Source: Mycobacterium lentiflavum (lineage in GTDB: Bacteria; Actinomycetota; Actinomycetes; Mycobacteriales; Mycobacteriaceae). Taken from it: a stretch of 64,000 nucleotides of DNA. Position numbers and translations under genes: made by a program. Of this stretch, positions 38,643-47,898 are shown in pieces (position 1 is the first letter of the stretch; the number at the start of each line of letters is the position of its first letter). Below the pieces are notes generated by a model that saw nothing but the letters and a program-made list of their open reading frames with translations, did not search any database and was not told the origin of the DNA. Location: the NCBI RefSeq assembly GCF_022374895.2, contig NZ_CP092423.2:4712001-4776000 (forward strand). The letters are read 5' to 3'.

Positions 38643-39854
38643 CTAGAGGGCGTCGCGGGCGACCGGGCAGGACATGCACCGCGGACCACCGCGGCCGGTG
38701 CCCAATTCCGAGCCCGCGATCGTCAACACCTCGATGCCGGCGTCCTGCAGCCGGGTGTTGGTCTGCACGTTGCGCTCGTAGGCGACGACCACACCGGGCG
38801 CCAACGCCAGCGTGTTGTTGCCGTCGTCCCACTGCTCGCGTTCGGCGACGACGGGATCCAGGCCGGTGTCGATCACGCGCAGCTTGTCGATTCCCATCGC
38901 CCTGGCCGCCGCTTCCAGAAATGGCGTCTCGTCACCGATGTTCACGCCATCGCCCGCCGGCTGGATCGTGAATGCCGACAGCGTGTCGATGACGTTGGCG
39001 TACATGACCACCGTCTCGGTGTCGACCATCGTGCACACCGTGTCCAGGTGCATCTGCGCGCGCTGCTGCGCGATCGGCACGGCCAGCACGGTGTGCGCCA
39101 GGTCGTCGTCAAAGAGACTGCGCGCCAACGCTTCCACGCCGGCAGGGGTAGTCCGCTCCCCCACCCCGACCGCGACCACGCCCGGGGATAGCAACAGCAC
39201 GTCGCCGCCCTCTACAGGTGCCGATCTCGACTCGTACGCCTTGCGCACCCCGGTGAATCGCGGGTGGTGGGCGTAGATCAGGTCGGTCAACGACGTCTCA
39301 CGGATCCGCGCCCGCAGCGCCAGCGACGGGATCACCACCCGCGCGCCGATCCAGATCGACGAGTCCCGGGTGAACACCAGGTTCGGCAAGGGATCGATCA
39401 CGAAATCCGCACCCTGATGCATGCGAAGCACCAGCGACACGTCGGTTCGGGTATCCGGCGGCAGCTCGTTGAACGTCATACCGGCCATCAGGATGTGCGC
39501 TAGCTTGGCCGGGTCCAGTCCACGCAGGTAGGCCGAAAGCTCTTGCGCCAGCGGCGCTCCCAGTCGGCGCGCATCCACGGCGGCGGCAACGCCCTGCATC
39601 CGGGCGGCGCCGCTGTGGTTGAGCGCCTCGGTCAGCAGGTCGGACAGCAGCAGCACTTCCACCCCGCGCGAACGCAGCAGCTCGGCGAACTGATCGTGTT
39701 CGTCCTGGGCACGGTCGACCCACGGCAATCCATCGAAGAGCAGCTGGTCGTTATTGCGCGGATTGAGTCGACGCAGCTCCGCGCCGGGACGATGCAGGAT
39801 CGCCACCCGCAGCGCGCCTACCTCGGAATTCGTGCTGAGCTCGATAACACCCAC
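38643..39854 (-). CDS. arcA: arginine deiminase
   Basis: 403-residue guanidino-modifying enzyme converting arginine to citrulline and ammonia. Signatures are NPLFTRD-like [36 protein letters not shown], the catalytic His in [13 protein letters not shown] and the nucleophilic Cys in [12 protein letters not shown] at the C-terminus. No arcB or arcC is adjacent, so a complete deiminase pathway is not encoded here. It corresponds in position to Rv1001. Confidence 0.95.
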   Translation of the reverse strand: MGVIELSTNSEVGALRVAILHRPGAELRRLNPRNNDQLLFDGLPWVDRAQDEHDQFAELLRSRGVEVLLLSDLLTEALNHSGAARMQGVAAAVDARRLGAPLAQELSAYLRGLDPAKLAHILMAGMTFNELPPDTRTDVSLVLRMHQGADFVIDPLPNLVFTRDSSIWIGARVVIPSLALRARIRETSLTDLIYAHHPRFTGVRKAYESRSAPVEGGDVLLLSPGVVAVGVGERTTPAGVEALARSLFDDDLAHTVLAVPIAQQRAQMHLDTVCTMVDTETVVMYANVIDTLSAFTIQPAGDGVNIGDETPFLEAAARAMGIDKLRVIDTGLDPVVAEREQWDDGNNTLALAPGVVVAYERNVQTNTRLQDAGIEVLTIAGSELGTGRGGPRCMSCPVARDAL

Positions 39855-39961
39855 AGCTAAACCGTAGCCGCGCGAAACAGGGTCGTCGCGTCACACCCGG
39901 GGCGCGCTGGTAGCCCGGCGAGTCCTGCTCAATCGAACGGATGTGCGATAGGCTGTGCGGC

Positions 39962-40579
39962 GTGGGGACCCAGATATCCGGGGTACAGGGCTCGCTGTTC
40001 GAGCACACCCAGCGACGACAACTCGGCGACGGTGCCTTCATCGAGATCCGCGCTGGCTGGCTCAGCGACGACCCGTCCGGTTCTCAAGACCTGCTCGACA
40101 CGCTGTTGAACACCGTCGCGTGGCGAGCCGAACGCCGCCAGATGTACGACCGGGTGGTCGACGTGCCGCGACTGGTGAGCTTTCACGACCTGACCGTCGA
40201 GGACCCGCCGCACCCGCTGCTGGCGCGGCTGCGCCGCCGGCTCAACGACATCTACGCGGGCGAACTCGGCGAGCCCTTCACCACGATCGGACTGTGCTAC
40301 TACCGCGACGGCTCCGACAGCGTCGCCTGGCACGGCGACACGATCGGTCGCAGCAGCACCGAGGACACCATGGTCGCGATCATCAGCCTCGGCGCCACGC
40401 GGACCTTCGCGATGCGCCCGCGCGGGGGCGGGCCGTCGCTGCGGCTGCCGCAAGCGCATGGCGATCTGCTGGTGATGGGCGGATCCTGCCAGCGCACCTG
40501 GGAGCACGCCGTACCGAAGACCGCGCTGCGCAAGGGCCCGCGCGTCAGCATTCAATTCCGGCCACGCGACGTGCGCTAG
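39962..40579 (+). CDS. AlkB-like 2-oxoglutarate/Fe(II) dioxygenase
   Basis: 205 residues. The Fe(II) ligands are His and Asp in VAWHGDTIG and the distal His in TWEHAVPK; the 2-oxoglutarate Arg is in RVSIQFRPR. The FTTIGLCYYRDGSDSV strand is typical of AlkB. The family reverses N-alkyl damage in nucleic acids, though the substrate here is unknown. I start it at GTG 39962 because TAGGCT lies 7 nt upstream (leaderless) and the length then matches the M. tuberculosis counterpart Rv1000c. Its stop overlaps the stop of the converging lipoprotein gene. Confidence 0.87.
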   Translation: MGTQISGVQGSLFEHTQRRQLGDGAFIEIRAGWLSDDPSGSQDLLDTLLNTVAWRAERRQMYDRVVDVPRLVSFHDLTVEDPPHPLLARLRRRLNDIYAGELGEPFTTIGLCYYRDGSDSVAWHGDTIGRSSTEDTMVAIISLGATRTFAMRPRGGGPSLRLPQAHGDLLVMGGSCQRTWEHAVPKTALRKGPRVSIQFRPRDVR

Positions 40580-41229
40580 GACGTACGGATCGCGGCGACC
40601 GCCGTGACGAGCAGGTCGCGGGCGCGCTGCGTGTCGACCTTGGCGACGGGCTGGTCGGGCACGACGAGCGGGTTGGCGATCACGATCACCTGATAGTCAC
40701 CGAATTGCGCGGAGTAGTCGTAGAGCTCGCCGGTGCGGGGACCGCCGGCGACCAGCGCCTGCAGGACGCGGTGCACGCCGAACGTGTGCGTCCCGTCGAT
40801 GTTCGGCGCGTCGATGACCTCGAGCCCGCCGCGCACGCCGGTCCCGGCGAACGCGACCTTGGTGCAATCCTTGCCCGGGTCGTTGACGGGCAGCGGTTTG
40901 GAGGTTTCCACCGCGATCACGACATAACGGTTCCCGCTACCCTCGGCGGACACCGCGGCCATGTTGCCCTGCACGTCCGGCGGCATGTCGGGTCCGGCCG
41001 CCAACTTCGCGCAGTTGGCGGGGTCGAACTTCAGCCCCTCGGGCAACTTGCGGGCCGACAGCAGCTTGGGATCGATCGCCCGTTCCGAGATGTCGGTGAC
41101 CTTGAACTCGGGCCCGAAGCTCGACTTCACACCGACGACCTTGGCGATGTCGGCATTGGTCGGGGGGGCATTCGATGAGCAACCGGCGAGCACGCACACC
41201 GCTGCGATCGCGCATACCAGCCTGGACAC
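40576..41229 (-). CDS. DUF5642-type lipoprotein (copy 1)
   Basis: 217 residues with a lipobox VLAGCSS at about residue 15, then IAKVVGVKSSFGPEFKVTDI, LKFDPANCAKLA and YQVIVIANPLV. It is related to the next gene: both keep NPANC/ASCAVL-type Cys segments and a Cys before the last third. GTG 41229 is preferred because TAGATT sits 7 nt before it on the minus strand; a TTG at 41247 is the alternative. Function unknown. Its place next to the AlkB-like gene corresponds to Rv0999. Confidence 0.75.
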   Translation of the reverse strand: MSRLVCAIAAVCVLAGCSSNAPPTNADIAKVVGVKSSFGPEFKVTDISERAIDPKLLSARKLPEGLKFDPANCAKLAAGPDMPPDVQGNMAAVSAEGSGNRYVVIAVETSKPLPVNDPGKDCTKVAFAGTGVRGGLEVIDAPNIDGTHTFGVHRVLQALVAGGPRTGELYDYSAQFGDYQVIVIANPLVVPDQPVAKVDTQRARDLLVTAVAAIRTS

Positions 41230-41257
41230 CGTGGCTAATCTACCCAAAGCCGGGCAT

Positions 41258-41926
41258 TCAACCGCGCAACGTCGACACCGTTTTGACGAGCAGATCGGCG
41301 GCGAATTGCGGCGGCAACGCCGGCAACGCCGACCCCGGATCGGTGGTCACCGTGGTGAAGGCGTAGTAGCCGCCCAGGTAGGCGATGAATGTGTATGCCC
41401 GCGAATCGATTTCGGTGCCCGACTCAACAGCGGATTTGACGTCGACGATCATGCCGAGGGTTTGCGCGTCGTCGATGCGCGGCGGGTCGGTGAGCCGGAC
41501 GCCGGCGGTGGTGCGCTCGGCCGTCATGGCCCACTGGCCGCAGGTGTCGACGACACTTCGGTCCAGGTCAACGTCTGGCAAAGCCACCACAGCCACGTTG
41601 ATGACGCCGCCCGGACCTGAGGCGGACAGACCCTGCGCGGATCGGTCGTGCCCCTTGCCGGGATCGGCGAGGACGGCGCATGACGCGGGCCGAGACGTGG
41701 CGTTCGGGTCAAGACCCCAGACCAGCTGCGGCGAGGACGCGCTCGGAATGCCGGGCGTGGCCTCGTAATTGGGCGGGAGGTCGCGAATGACTCGCTTGAT
41801 GTTGGCGGGGTTGACGGTGGTGGAGTGCGCCGACGGCGTAGGCGTGGCCGACGGCCGGTGTGTCGGCGCGTGGCTACATGCGGCCACCAGCACCGTGAGC
41901 ACCGCACCAAACCAGAACGGCCGCAT
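41258..41926 (-). CDS. DUF5642-type lipoprotein (copy 2)
   Basis: 222 residues. The signal ends in LVAAC followed by a Pro/Thr/Ser-rich linker suited to O-mannosylation. The domain has IKRVIRDLPPNYEATPG, ASCAVLADPGKG and VVDTCGQW. It appears to be a diverged tandem duplicate of copy 1, 28 bp downstream in plus coordinates and on the same strand. The ATG at 41926 has TATCAA 6 nt upstream, a leaderless arrangement. It is divergent from the Ntn-hydrolase gene, with 37 bp between starts. Function unknown. Confidence 0.75.
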   Translation of the reverse strand: MRPFWFGAVLTVLVAACSHAPTHRPSATPTPSAHSTTVNPANIKRVIRDLPPNYEATPGIPSASSPQLVWGLDPNATSRPASCAVLADPGKGHDRSAQGLSASGPGGVINVAVVALPDVDLDRSVVDTCGQWAMTAERTTAGVRLTDPPRIDDAQTLGMIVDVKSAVESGTEIDSRAYTFIAYLGGYYAFTTVTTDPGSALPALPPQFAADLLVKTVSTLRG

Positions 41927-41963
41927 GCGAAGTTGATACCACGAGACGAGTAGCTTGACGCAT

Positions 41964-42935
41964 GTGTGCACACGCGTCCTCTGGAACACCAACAAGCTGT
42001 CCGTTCTGACCGGCCGCAGCATGGACTGGCCAGAATCCACTGAGCCGATGATCGTGGCATTTCCGCGCGGACGCGAACGTGACGGCGGTGTGGCGGCCGG
42101 AAACACCGTCGTCGCACAGAATCCGCTGAAGTGGACCAGCCGTTACGGGAGCCTGGTCACCACCGTCTACGGCGTCGGCAGTTTCGACGGCGTCAACGAA
42201 CGCGGCCTGGCCGTGCACGGGCTGTATCTGGAATCCACGGATCTGGGGCCGCGCGACCCGTCCAAGCCGGGATTGCACGTCGGACTGTGGACCCAGTATC
42301 TGCTCGACCAGGCCGCCACCGTTTCCGAGGCGCTGGTGTTGATGGACGGCATTCAGCTGGTGATGATCACCGCGCGCGGGTACGACGCCACCATCCACCT
42401 CGCGATCGAGGATGTGTCCGGCGATTCGGCCATCGTCGAGTTCGACCACGGTCGCATGGTCGTGCATCACGGTCGCGAGTACACCCTGATGACCAACGAC
42501 CCAACTTATGACGAACAGCTGGAACTGCTTGCCAAGCAAGACTTTTCCAAGCCCGGCTGCGAGATGCCGCTGCCCGGTAACGTCAACGCGGTCGATCGGT
42601 TCCAGCGTGCGGCGTACTTTTTGGCACTGCTGCCCGAGCCGCGCGACACCCGGCAGGCAGTGGCCGGCGTGATGGCGATCATGCGCAACGTCTCGGTGCC
42701 GTTCGGCGCGCCCTACGAGGATTTCGGGATCTACAACACCGAATTCCGCACGGTCACCGACCTGACAAACCGGACTTACTTCTTCGAGCTGACGACCAGT
42801 CCGAACACGGTCTGGATCGAGCTGGACGGCCTCGATTTCACCGAGGGATCCGATCCGGTCGCGATCAACCCGTATGACGACGACCTGGTCGGTGACATCA
42901 CGCCGAAGTTGACCGTCCACCAGCCGGTGTTCTGA
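41964..42935 (+). CDS. Ntn-type amidase, choloylglycine hydrolase/penicillin V acylase family
   Basis: 323 residues. Starting at GTG 41964 places Cys at position 2 (VCTRVLWNTN), the nucleophile exposed when the initiator is removed. TAGCTT 7 nt upstream supports a leaderless start at this codon. Family marks follow: RSMDWPE, NERGLAVHGLYLES, YTLMTNDPTYDEQ and NRTYFFEL. Members cleave linear amide C-N bonds in bile salts, penicillin V or N-acyl homoserine lactones. The mycobacterial substrate is not known. No signal peptide is visible, so it is cytoplasmic. Confidence 0.88.
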   Translation: MCTRVLWNTNKLSVLTGRSMDWPESTEPMIVAFPRGRERDGGVAAGNTVVAQNPLKWTSRYGSLVTTVYGVGSFDGVNERGLAVHGLYLESTDLGPRDPSKPGLHVGLWTQYLLDQAATVSEALVLMDGIQLVMITARGYDATIHLAIEDVSGDSAIVEFDHGRMVVHHGREYTLMTNDPTYDEQLELLAKQDFSKPGCEMPLPGNVNAVDRFQRAAYFLALLPEPRDTRQAVAGVMAIMRNVSVPFGAPYEDFGIYNTEFRTVTDLTNRTYFFELTTSPNTVWIELDGLDFTEGSDPVAINPYDDDLVGDITPKLTVHQPVF

Positions 42936-42936
42936 T

Positions 42937-43956
<1,020 letters not shown>

Positions 43957-44129
43957 TCAGGCTATGGCGTCGGCGGGCGGCGCAGCAACAACCAGGCGAA
44001 CCGATGTCACGAGTTCCGTGGATCTTCGGCGCCATTGCGGTGAGAATCACAAGTAATGCAGCCAGCCAGGATCCAGCACTGGCCGAGCTGAATCGCTGCA
44101 CCGACCGTGGCGAGCCCAACTGGCTAACC

Positions 44130-44146
44130 AGCAGGTTTGTCCTGCT
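44130..44146 (-). terminator. hairpin downstream of the permease pair
   Basis: AGCAGG and CCTGCT arms with a TTTGT loop lie 6-22 nt past the TAG of the TIGR03943 gene in its reading direction. It has a short stem and no long U-run, as is common for mycobacterial terminators. The remaining gap 43930-44129 shows nothing I can assign. Confidence 0.5.
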
Positions 44147-44151
44147 TTGGA

Positions 44152-44853
44152 CTAGGCGTAGGGGTTTGCCGGAGCGGGCACGGGCGTGACCGAGACGGCC
44201 CGCAGCGTCGGGATCGGCGGCGTGTGCGGCTGGCGCTGCGCGGGCGTAATCACGCCCTCCACCCGCAGCCACGTGTTGTCGGCGAAGTGCACCGTGCTGC
44301 CGCCGTCGTGGTCGCGCAGATGAATGCGGGCCAGTTGGGCGTCGGCAGCGCAACAGATGATGACGATGCGGGCCAGGTCAATTCCGCCGGGTTCGTTGAG
44401 GGCGAAACCGGTGACCGTGATCAGCCGGTTGTCCAGCGAGCCCGTGCTGTCGTTGGCCGAACGCACCACCGCCTCGGCCAGCGAGATCTCGGGCGCCCGC
44501 CCCGGCGGTAACGGCGGAAATGCCACGCGCAGAACGTCATTGGAGACGTTCGTCACCGTGGCGGCCTGGGGCCGCAAGGCCGGGGGCGTCACAAAGCACA
44601 GCACCACGATGGGCACGGCAAGCAACCACACCACGCCGCCGCGGTGGGCATGCCCGTCGTCGTGATCGCGTCCGCCGCGGCGGACGTCGCCGACGATGGA
44701 CACCAGCGCGAGCACGATCAGCAGCGCGGCGGTGAGCACCAGCCACGGCAGCAGCGACGGCTTGACGTAGCGGGTGAACACGCCGGTGGCCACGATCAGC
44801 GCGATGCTCAGCCCGACCAGCAGCAGGATCGTGTTCTCGGTTTCACGCTTCAT
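44152..44853 (-). CDS. TIGR03943-family membrane protein (permease partner)
   Basis: 233 residues. Three or four N-terminal hydrophobic segments with a His-rich loop (RDHDDGHAHRGG) precede an extracytoplasmic domain with VIICCAADAQLARI, the conserved Cys-Cys segment of the family. TIGR03943 proteins occur with DUF318 permeases, here encoded just upstream with an ATGA overlap. The His/Asp loop would suit metal handling. The ATG at 44853 is required by the overlap; the open frame continues upstream but antisense-like. Confidence 0.85.
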   Translation of the reverse strand: MKRETENTILLLVGLSIALIVATGVFTRYVKPSLLPWLVLTAALLIVLALVSIVGDVRRGGRDHDDGHAHRGGVVWLLAVPIVVLCFVTPPALRPQAATVTNVSNDVLRVAFPPLPPGRAPEISLAEAVVRSANDSTGSLDNRLITVTGFALNEPGGIDLARIVIICCAADAQLARIHLRDHDGGSTVHFADNTWLRVEGVITPAQRQPHTPPIPTLRAVSVTPVPAPANPYA

Positions 44854-45812
44854 CGAGAACCGCCCAGCAGCAGCACGCCGACTCCGGTGGCCACCACGGT
44901 GGCCACGACGAAAGTCGCCGGGCCGAAGCGGGTGGCGAACGCCCGGCCGAACATGCCGGACTGCATCGCCAGCAGCTTGACGTCGACGGCGGGCCCGACC
45001 ACCAGGAACACCAGCCGCGGAATCAGCGGCACCATCGTCAGGCTGGACGCCACGAACGCGTCGGCCTCCGAGCACACGGCCAGCGTGACGGCCAGCGTCG
45101 CCATCACGATGACGCCGAGAACCAAATGCGCGCCAACGTTTTCGAAGATCCACGGCGGCACCAGCACGTGCAGCGCCGCCGCGGCGGCGGCTCCCACCAC
45201 CAGGTAGGCCGCCGCTTGCAGAAAGTCGTGCCGGGCCACCTCGCAGAACACCAGCCACTTCGAGTCGGCCTCCGGGCTGTGCGAGCCGTGCTGCGGGAGC
45301 CGGCGGGTGATCCATTCGGTGCGGCCCCACCGCGACCACGCCCAGCCCATCACCACTGCGGTCAGCAATGACGCGGCGACCCTGGCGATGACCATCTTCG
45401 GCTGACCCGGGAACGCGACGGCCGTCGCGACCACCACGACGGGGTTGATCGCGGGTGCGGCGAGCATGAACGTCAACGCCGCCGCTCCAGCCGCGCCGCC
45501 GTCGCCGAAGAGCCGCCGAGCCACCGGCACCGAGCCGCACTCGCAGCCCGGCAGCGCGGCCCCGGCCACGCCGGCGACCACGACCGCCGCGGCGGGTCGC
45601 CGGGGCAGCCAGCGCACCAGCCGTTCGGGCGACACGAACACCGCGATCAAACCGCTGACCACTACGCCCATGCCCAGAAACGGCAGGGCCTGGACGAAGA
45701 CGCCGCAGAACACGGTGCCCGCGGTGGCCAACGCGTCGCTCTTCGCCACAAAGGCGCGCACCCAGGTCCCCGCGATCGCGAATCCCACCAAACCGAAGAC
45801 CAGGACTTCCAT
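44850..45812 (-). CDS. DUF318/COG0701-type permease
   Basis: 320-residue polytopic protein, about 8-9 membrane segments. Conserved features are GVFVQALPFLGMGVVVSGL, the motif ALPGCECGSVPVARRL and the pseudo-repeat with LAVCSEADAFVASSL. The two Cys-containing loops suggest metal or thiol chemistry. A Zur-like box 66 bp upstream overlaps a GATAAT -10 on this strand, so it is probably expressed in zinc shortage together with its TIGR03943 partner. Import versus export is unknown. ATG 45812 begins MEVLVFGLVGF. Confidence 0.85.
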   Translation of the reverse strand: MEVLVFGLVGFAIAGTWVRAFVAKSDALATAGTVFCGVFVQALPFLGMGVVVSGLIAVFVSPERLVRWLPRRPAAAVVVAGVAGAALPGCECGSVPVARRLFGDGGAAGAAALTFMLAAPAINPVVVVATAVAFPGQPKMVIARVAASLLTAVVMGWAWSRWGRTEWITRRLPQHGSHSPEADSKWLVFCEVARHDFLQAAAYLVVGAAAAAALHVLVPPWIFENVGAHLVLGVIVMATLAVTLAVCSEADAFVASSLTMVPLIPRLVFLVVGPAVDVKLLAMQSGMFGRAFATRFGPATFVVATVVATGVGVLLLGGSR

Positions 45813-45877
45813 GGACCCGAAGCTCGATTGACGCTCGGCTCTCACTGATCGCACCCGGGCTGAAATCTCATGACCAT

Positions 45878-45898
45878 TGATGAAAACGATTATCACGC
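45878..45898. promoter_or_regulatory. Zur box 1
   Basis: The core TGAAAACGATTATCA (45881-45895) is identical to that of the box at 47.87 kb. It overlaps a GATAAT -10 for the leftward permease gene and lies about 57-77 bp upstream of the rightward methyltransferase start, whose own -10 (TAGCCT, 45941) it does not cover. Confidence 0.75.
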
Positions 45899-45954
45899 GC
45901 CTGGTCCGGCGCTCCCAGCCGACCCGCCGATACGGTCGGCTAGCCTGCAAGGCG

Positions 45955-46704
45955 ATGCGCCAGGATCCGGTCGAGACGACCCGCGGCCTGATGAGCCGGA
46001 CCGCCGAGCTGCGACACGGTTTTCTCGACGTGCTGGGCGAATCGACCAGTGCGCCGGTGCCGACCGTCGCGCAGCGCGCGATGAACAGCCCGTTCGTCGC
46101 GACGGTCTACGAACGGCTGTGGCGACCGACCGCCTTCTACGCCGCCAGCGGCCTCACCCACCGGGCCGAACAGCGCCGGGCGGCGTCGGCCCTGCAGCTG
46201 CCGACCGCGCACCGGCTGCTCGATGTCGCTTGTGGCCCAGGCAATTTCACCGCCCCCCTGGCCGCCGAACTGACCGACGGCGGCCTGGCGGTCGGATTCG
46301 ATATCTCCGAGTCGATGCTGACGCGGGCCGTCGCCGACAACAGCGGGCCGCACACCTGTTATGTCCGCGGCGATGCCCGCATGTTGCCGTTCGGCGACGA
46401 AACCTTCGACGCTGTTTGCTGTTTCGGTGCGCTGTACTTGATGCCCGAGCCGTTCCGGGTGGCCGCCGAGATGGTGCGGGTGTTGCGGCCCGGCGGCCGG
46501 ATAGCGATCCTGACCAGCTACGCCCCCGATGCGGCAGCGGTGCGGCACCTGATGACCGCGGTCGCGCGCATCATCGGTCTCACGGTGTTCGGCCGGCGCG
46601 ACTTCGTCGACCTGTTCTCGTCGGCCGGGCTCGTCGACATCGAACAGCAGACGCAGCGCGTGGTGCAGTTCGTCGTCGCGGCCAAGCCGGCGGCAACGAC
46701 CTAG
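45955..46704 (+). CDS. class I SAM-dependent methyltransferase
   Basis: 249 residues. Motif I is LLDVACGPGNFTAPL near residue 85, then GFDISESMLTRAV, FDAVCCFGALYLM and the post-motif LRPGGRIAIL; the UbiE/Methyltransf_11 type. The substrate is unknown. ATG 45955 has TAGCCT 8 nt upstream, so a leaderless transcript is likely. A longer frame from 45877 would run through the Zur box and is rejected. It may be transcribed apart from the divergent permease. Its stop overlaps that of the next, converging, gene. Confidence 0.85.
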   Translation: MRQDPVETTRGLMSRTAELRHGFLDVLGESTSAPVPTVAQRAMNSPFVATVYERLWRPTAFYAASGLTHRAEQRRAASALQLPTAHRLLDVACGPGNFTAPLAAELTDGGLAVGFDISESMLTRAVADNSGPHTCYVRGDARMLPFGDETFDAVCCFGALYLMPEPFRVAAEMVRVLRPGGRIAILTSYAPDAAAVRHLMTAVARIIGLTVFGRRDFVDLFSSAGLVDIEQQTQRVVQFVVAAKPAATT

Positions 46705-46958
46705 GACGCCGCCTTGCCGACGCCGAGAATCCGGACGACCGGCGTGCCCTCTTCGCACTCCAGCACCCAGGGATCGCCGCCGTTGACGGGCTCGGAGATG
46801 AGCTTGTACATGATGGGGGTGCCGACCCGATGCGACCTCTGGGTGCATTCGACCTGGAACAGCCGGTAGTCGCCGTCTTCATCGATGGCCAACGAGAAAC
46901 CCGGCTCGACGGATTCGACGGGAACCTTCTGCAGGTAGTACTCGATACTCATCTCCAT
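46701..46958 (-). CDS. small conserved-looking hypothetical protein
   Basis: 85 residues, acidic, soluble, without signal peptide or Cys pair: EYYLQKVPVESVEPGFSLAID, DYRLFQVECTQRSHRVGTP, PWVLECEEGTPVVRILGVG. The beta-rich pattern resembles small ligand- or nucleic-acid-binding folds, but I do not recognise a family. ATG 46958 and an ATG two codons on are both possible. It converges on the methyltransferase gene with overlapping stops, which suggests a real stop boundary. Confidence 0.6.
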   Translation of the reverse strand: MEMSIEYYLQKVPVESVEPGFSLAIDEDGDYRLFQVECTQRSHRVGTPIMYKLISEPVNGGDPWVLECEEGTPVVRILGVGKAAS

Positions 46959-47150
46959 CACATTAGAGCCGACACCGTCTCTAATCCCGTGTCGAAACAC
47001 TGTCTTATCAAATGTTCAGCTAGATTTTTCCGACCTGGTCGGGACTGCGTTTGACGCCGCGCCTCACCCGGGCGCGGGGCGCCAGTGCCATCAGCGGGGC
47101 GGGTCGTCTCCCGAGTCCGGTTATCCGCCAAAGGACCTGTGATTACTGTT

Positions 47151-47222
47151 CTACATGCCGAGCTTGAGCGCGGCCCCGGCATCGACAAAGAGCTGCTGGC
47201 CGGTGACGTAACGCGACTCGTC
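47151..47222 (-). pseudogene. C-terminal relic of a short-chain dehydrogenase
   Basis: On the minus strand 23 codons read DESRYVTGQQLFVDAGAALK then LGM and TAG. This is the hallmark end of mycobacterial SDRs (SDESxYVTGxxxxVDAG) and is very like the end of the intact SDR at 61.4-62.2 kb (DESQYITGAALPIDAG). Upstream codons lose all similarity and merge with the ArsR gene end. It is a deletion remnant, marking a rearrangement at this edge of the metal island. The rest of 46959-47236 holds nothing I can name. Confidence 0.75.
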
Positions 47223-47236
47223 CCTCTCCTGAGCGC

Positions 47237-47599
47237 TTAACCGGCCGTTCGGCTTCGATCAGGGATGCCCAACCGCAGGTGTTCGCTGTGGTAAATGGCT
47301 TGATCGAGTAGCTCGGAGACGTGGTTGTCATAGAGGGTGTAGATGATGTGGCGCCCGGCGCGGTTGCCCACGACCAAGCCGAGGTTGCGCAGCAGGCGCA
47401 GCTGGTGTGACACTGCCGACTGTTCCATCCCGATGGCGTCCGCCAGTTCGGCGACCGGCCGGGGTCCGTGGCGCAGTTCGATCAAGATCAGCAACCGGCT
47501 CGGTGCACCGAACGCCTGCAACATGGTCGCCACATGCTCGATGGCATGGGCGTCAAATCGCGAGGCCCGGCGATCGCGGCTCTCGGGTCCGTGTCCCAT
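47237..47599 (-). CDS. ArsR-family metal sensor, CzrA/SmtB-like (copy 1)
   Basis: 120 residues. The winged helix has MEQSAVSHQLRLLRNLGLV. The last helix carries DNHVSELLDQAIYHSEHL, which places Asp, His, His and His at the alpha-5 spacing used for Zn(II)/Co(II) in SmtB and CzrA. The alpha-3 Cys box is absent. The start ATG 47599 (MGHGPES) matches copy 2 at 58.3 kb (MGHGVDG). No exporter is beside it; it faces the Zur-boxed CobW-like gene across 299 bp. A CzrA-type operator lies just upstream of its start. Confidence 0.9.
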   Translation of the reverse strand: MGHGPESRDRRASRFDAHAIEHVATMLQAFGAPSRLLILIELRHGPRPVAELADAIGMEQSAVSHQLRLLRNLGLVVGNRAGRHIIYTLYDNHVSELLDQAIYHSEHLRLGIPDRSRTAG

Positions 47600-47625
47600 G
47601 GCCGAAAGCATACGTGACATGTGCC

Positions 47626-47645
47626 ATATGAATACGTCTTCATGT
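47626..47645. promoter_or_regulatory. ArsR-type 12-2-12-like operator
   Basis: ATATGAATACGTCTTCATG contains ATGAA and TTCAT arms around a six-base centre, matching the ATGAAxA-xx-TxTTCAT form known for CzrA/SmtB repressors. It is about 27 nt upstream of the ArsR copy 1 start and so fits autoregulation. The gap 47646-47868 shows nothing more. Confidence 0.6.
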
Positions 47646-47868
47646 TTGCTGGGAATGGCTGCCGAGGGTAGCCGTTGAACGCGAAAGTGGTTCACTGCTG
47701 CCGACGCCATTGACCTACCCGACGCATCAGTTGCGCGGCCCCGCGCCCGACGGCGCGAGCAAAAGCGTCTGCCACCTTTACCGCAGTGGCATCAGCCTGT
47801 CCCGAATGACCTTGACGTGAATAAGTTTCGACAACCGGTCTGCGAGGAGGTACCGTACGGACAATCAC

Positions 47869-47889
47869 TAATGAAAACGATTATCAATA
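47869..47889 (+). promoter_or_regulatory. Zur box 2
   Basis: Core TGAAAACGATTATCA (47872-47886), flanked by TAA and ATA. It ends 10 nt before the CobW-like start. GATTAT inside the box can serve as -10, so Zur binding would block the promoter. AGAGG follows as ribosome site. Confidence 0.8.
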
Positions 47890-47898
47890 AGAGGTCCA

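Noticed and set aside
44854-45540. Upstream extension of the TIGR03943 frame across the permease gene
   Set aside because: It runs in another frame over the permease, is Arg/Gly-rich, and the ATGA overlap at 44850-44853 gives a clear start.
45877-45954. Extended N-terminus for the methyltransferase beginning at 45877
   Set aside because: It would translate the Zur box; the TAGCCT box and ATG 45955 explain the start better.
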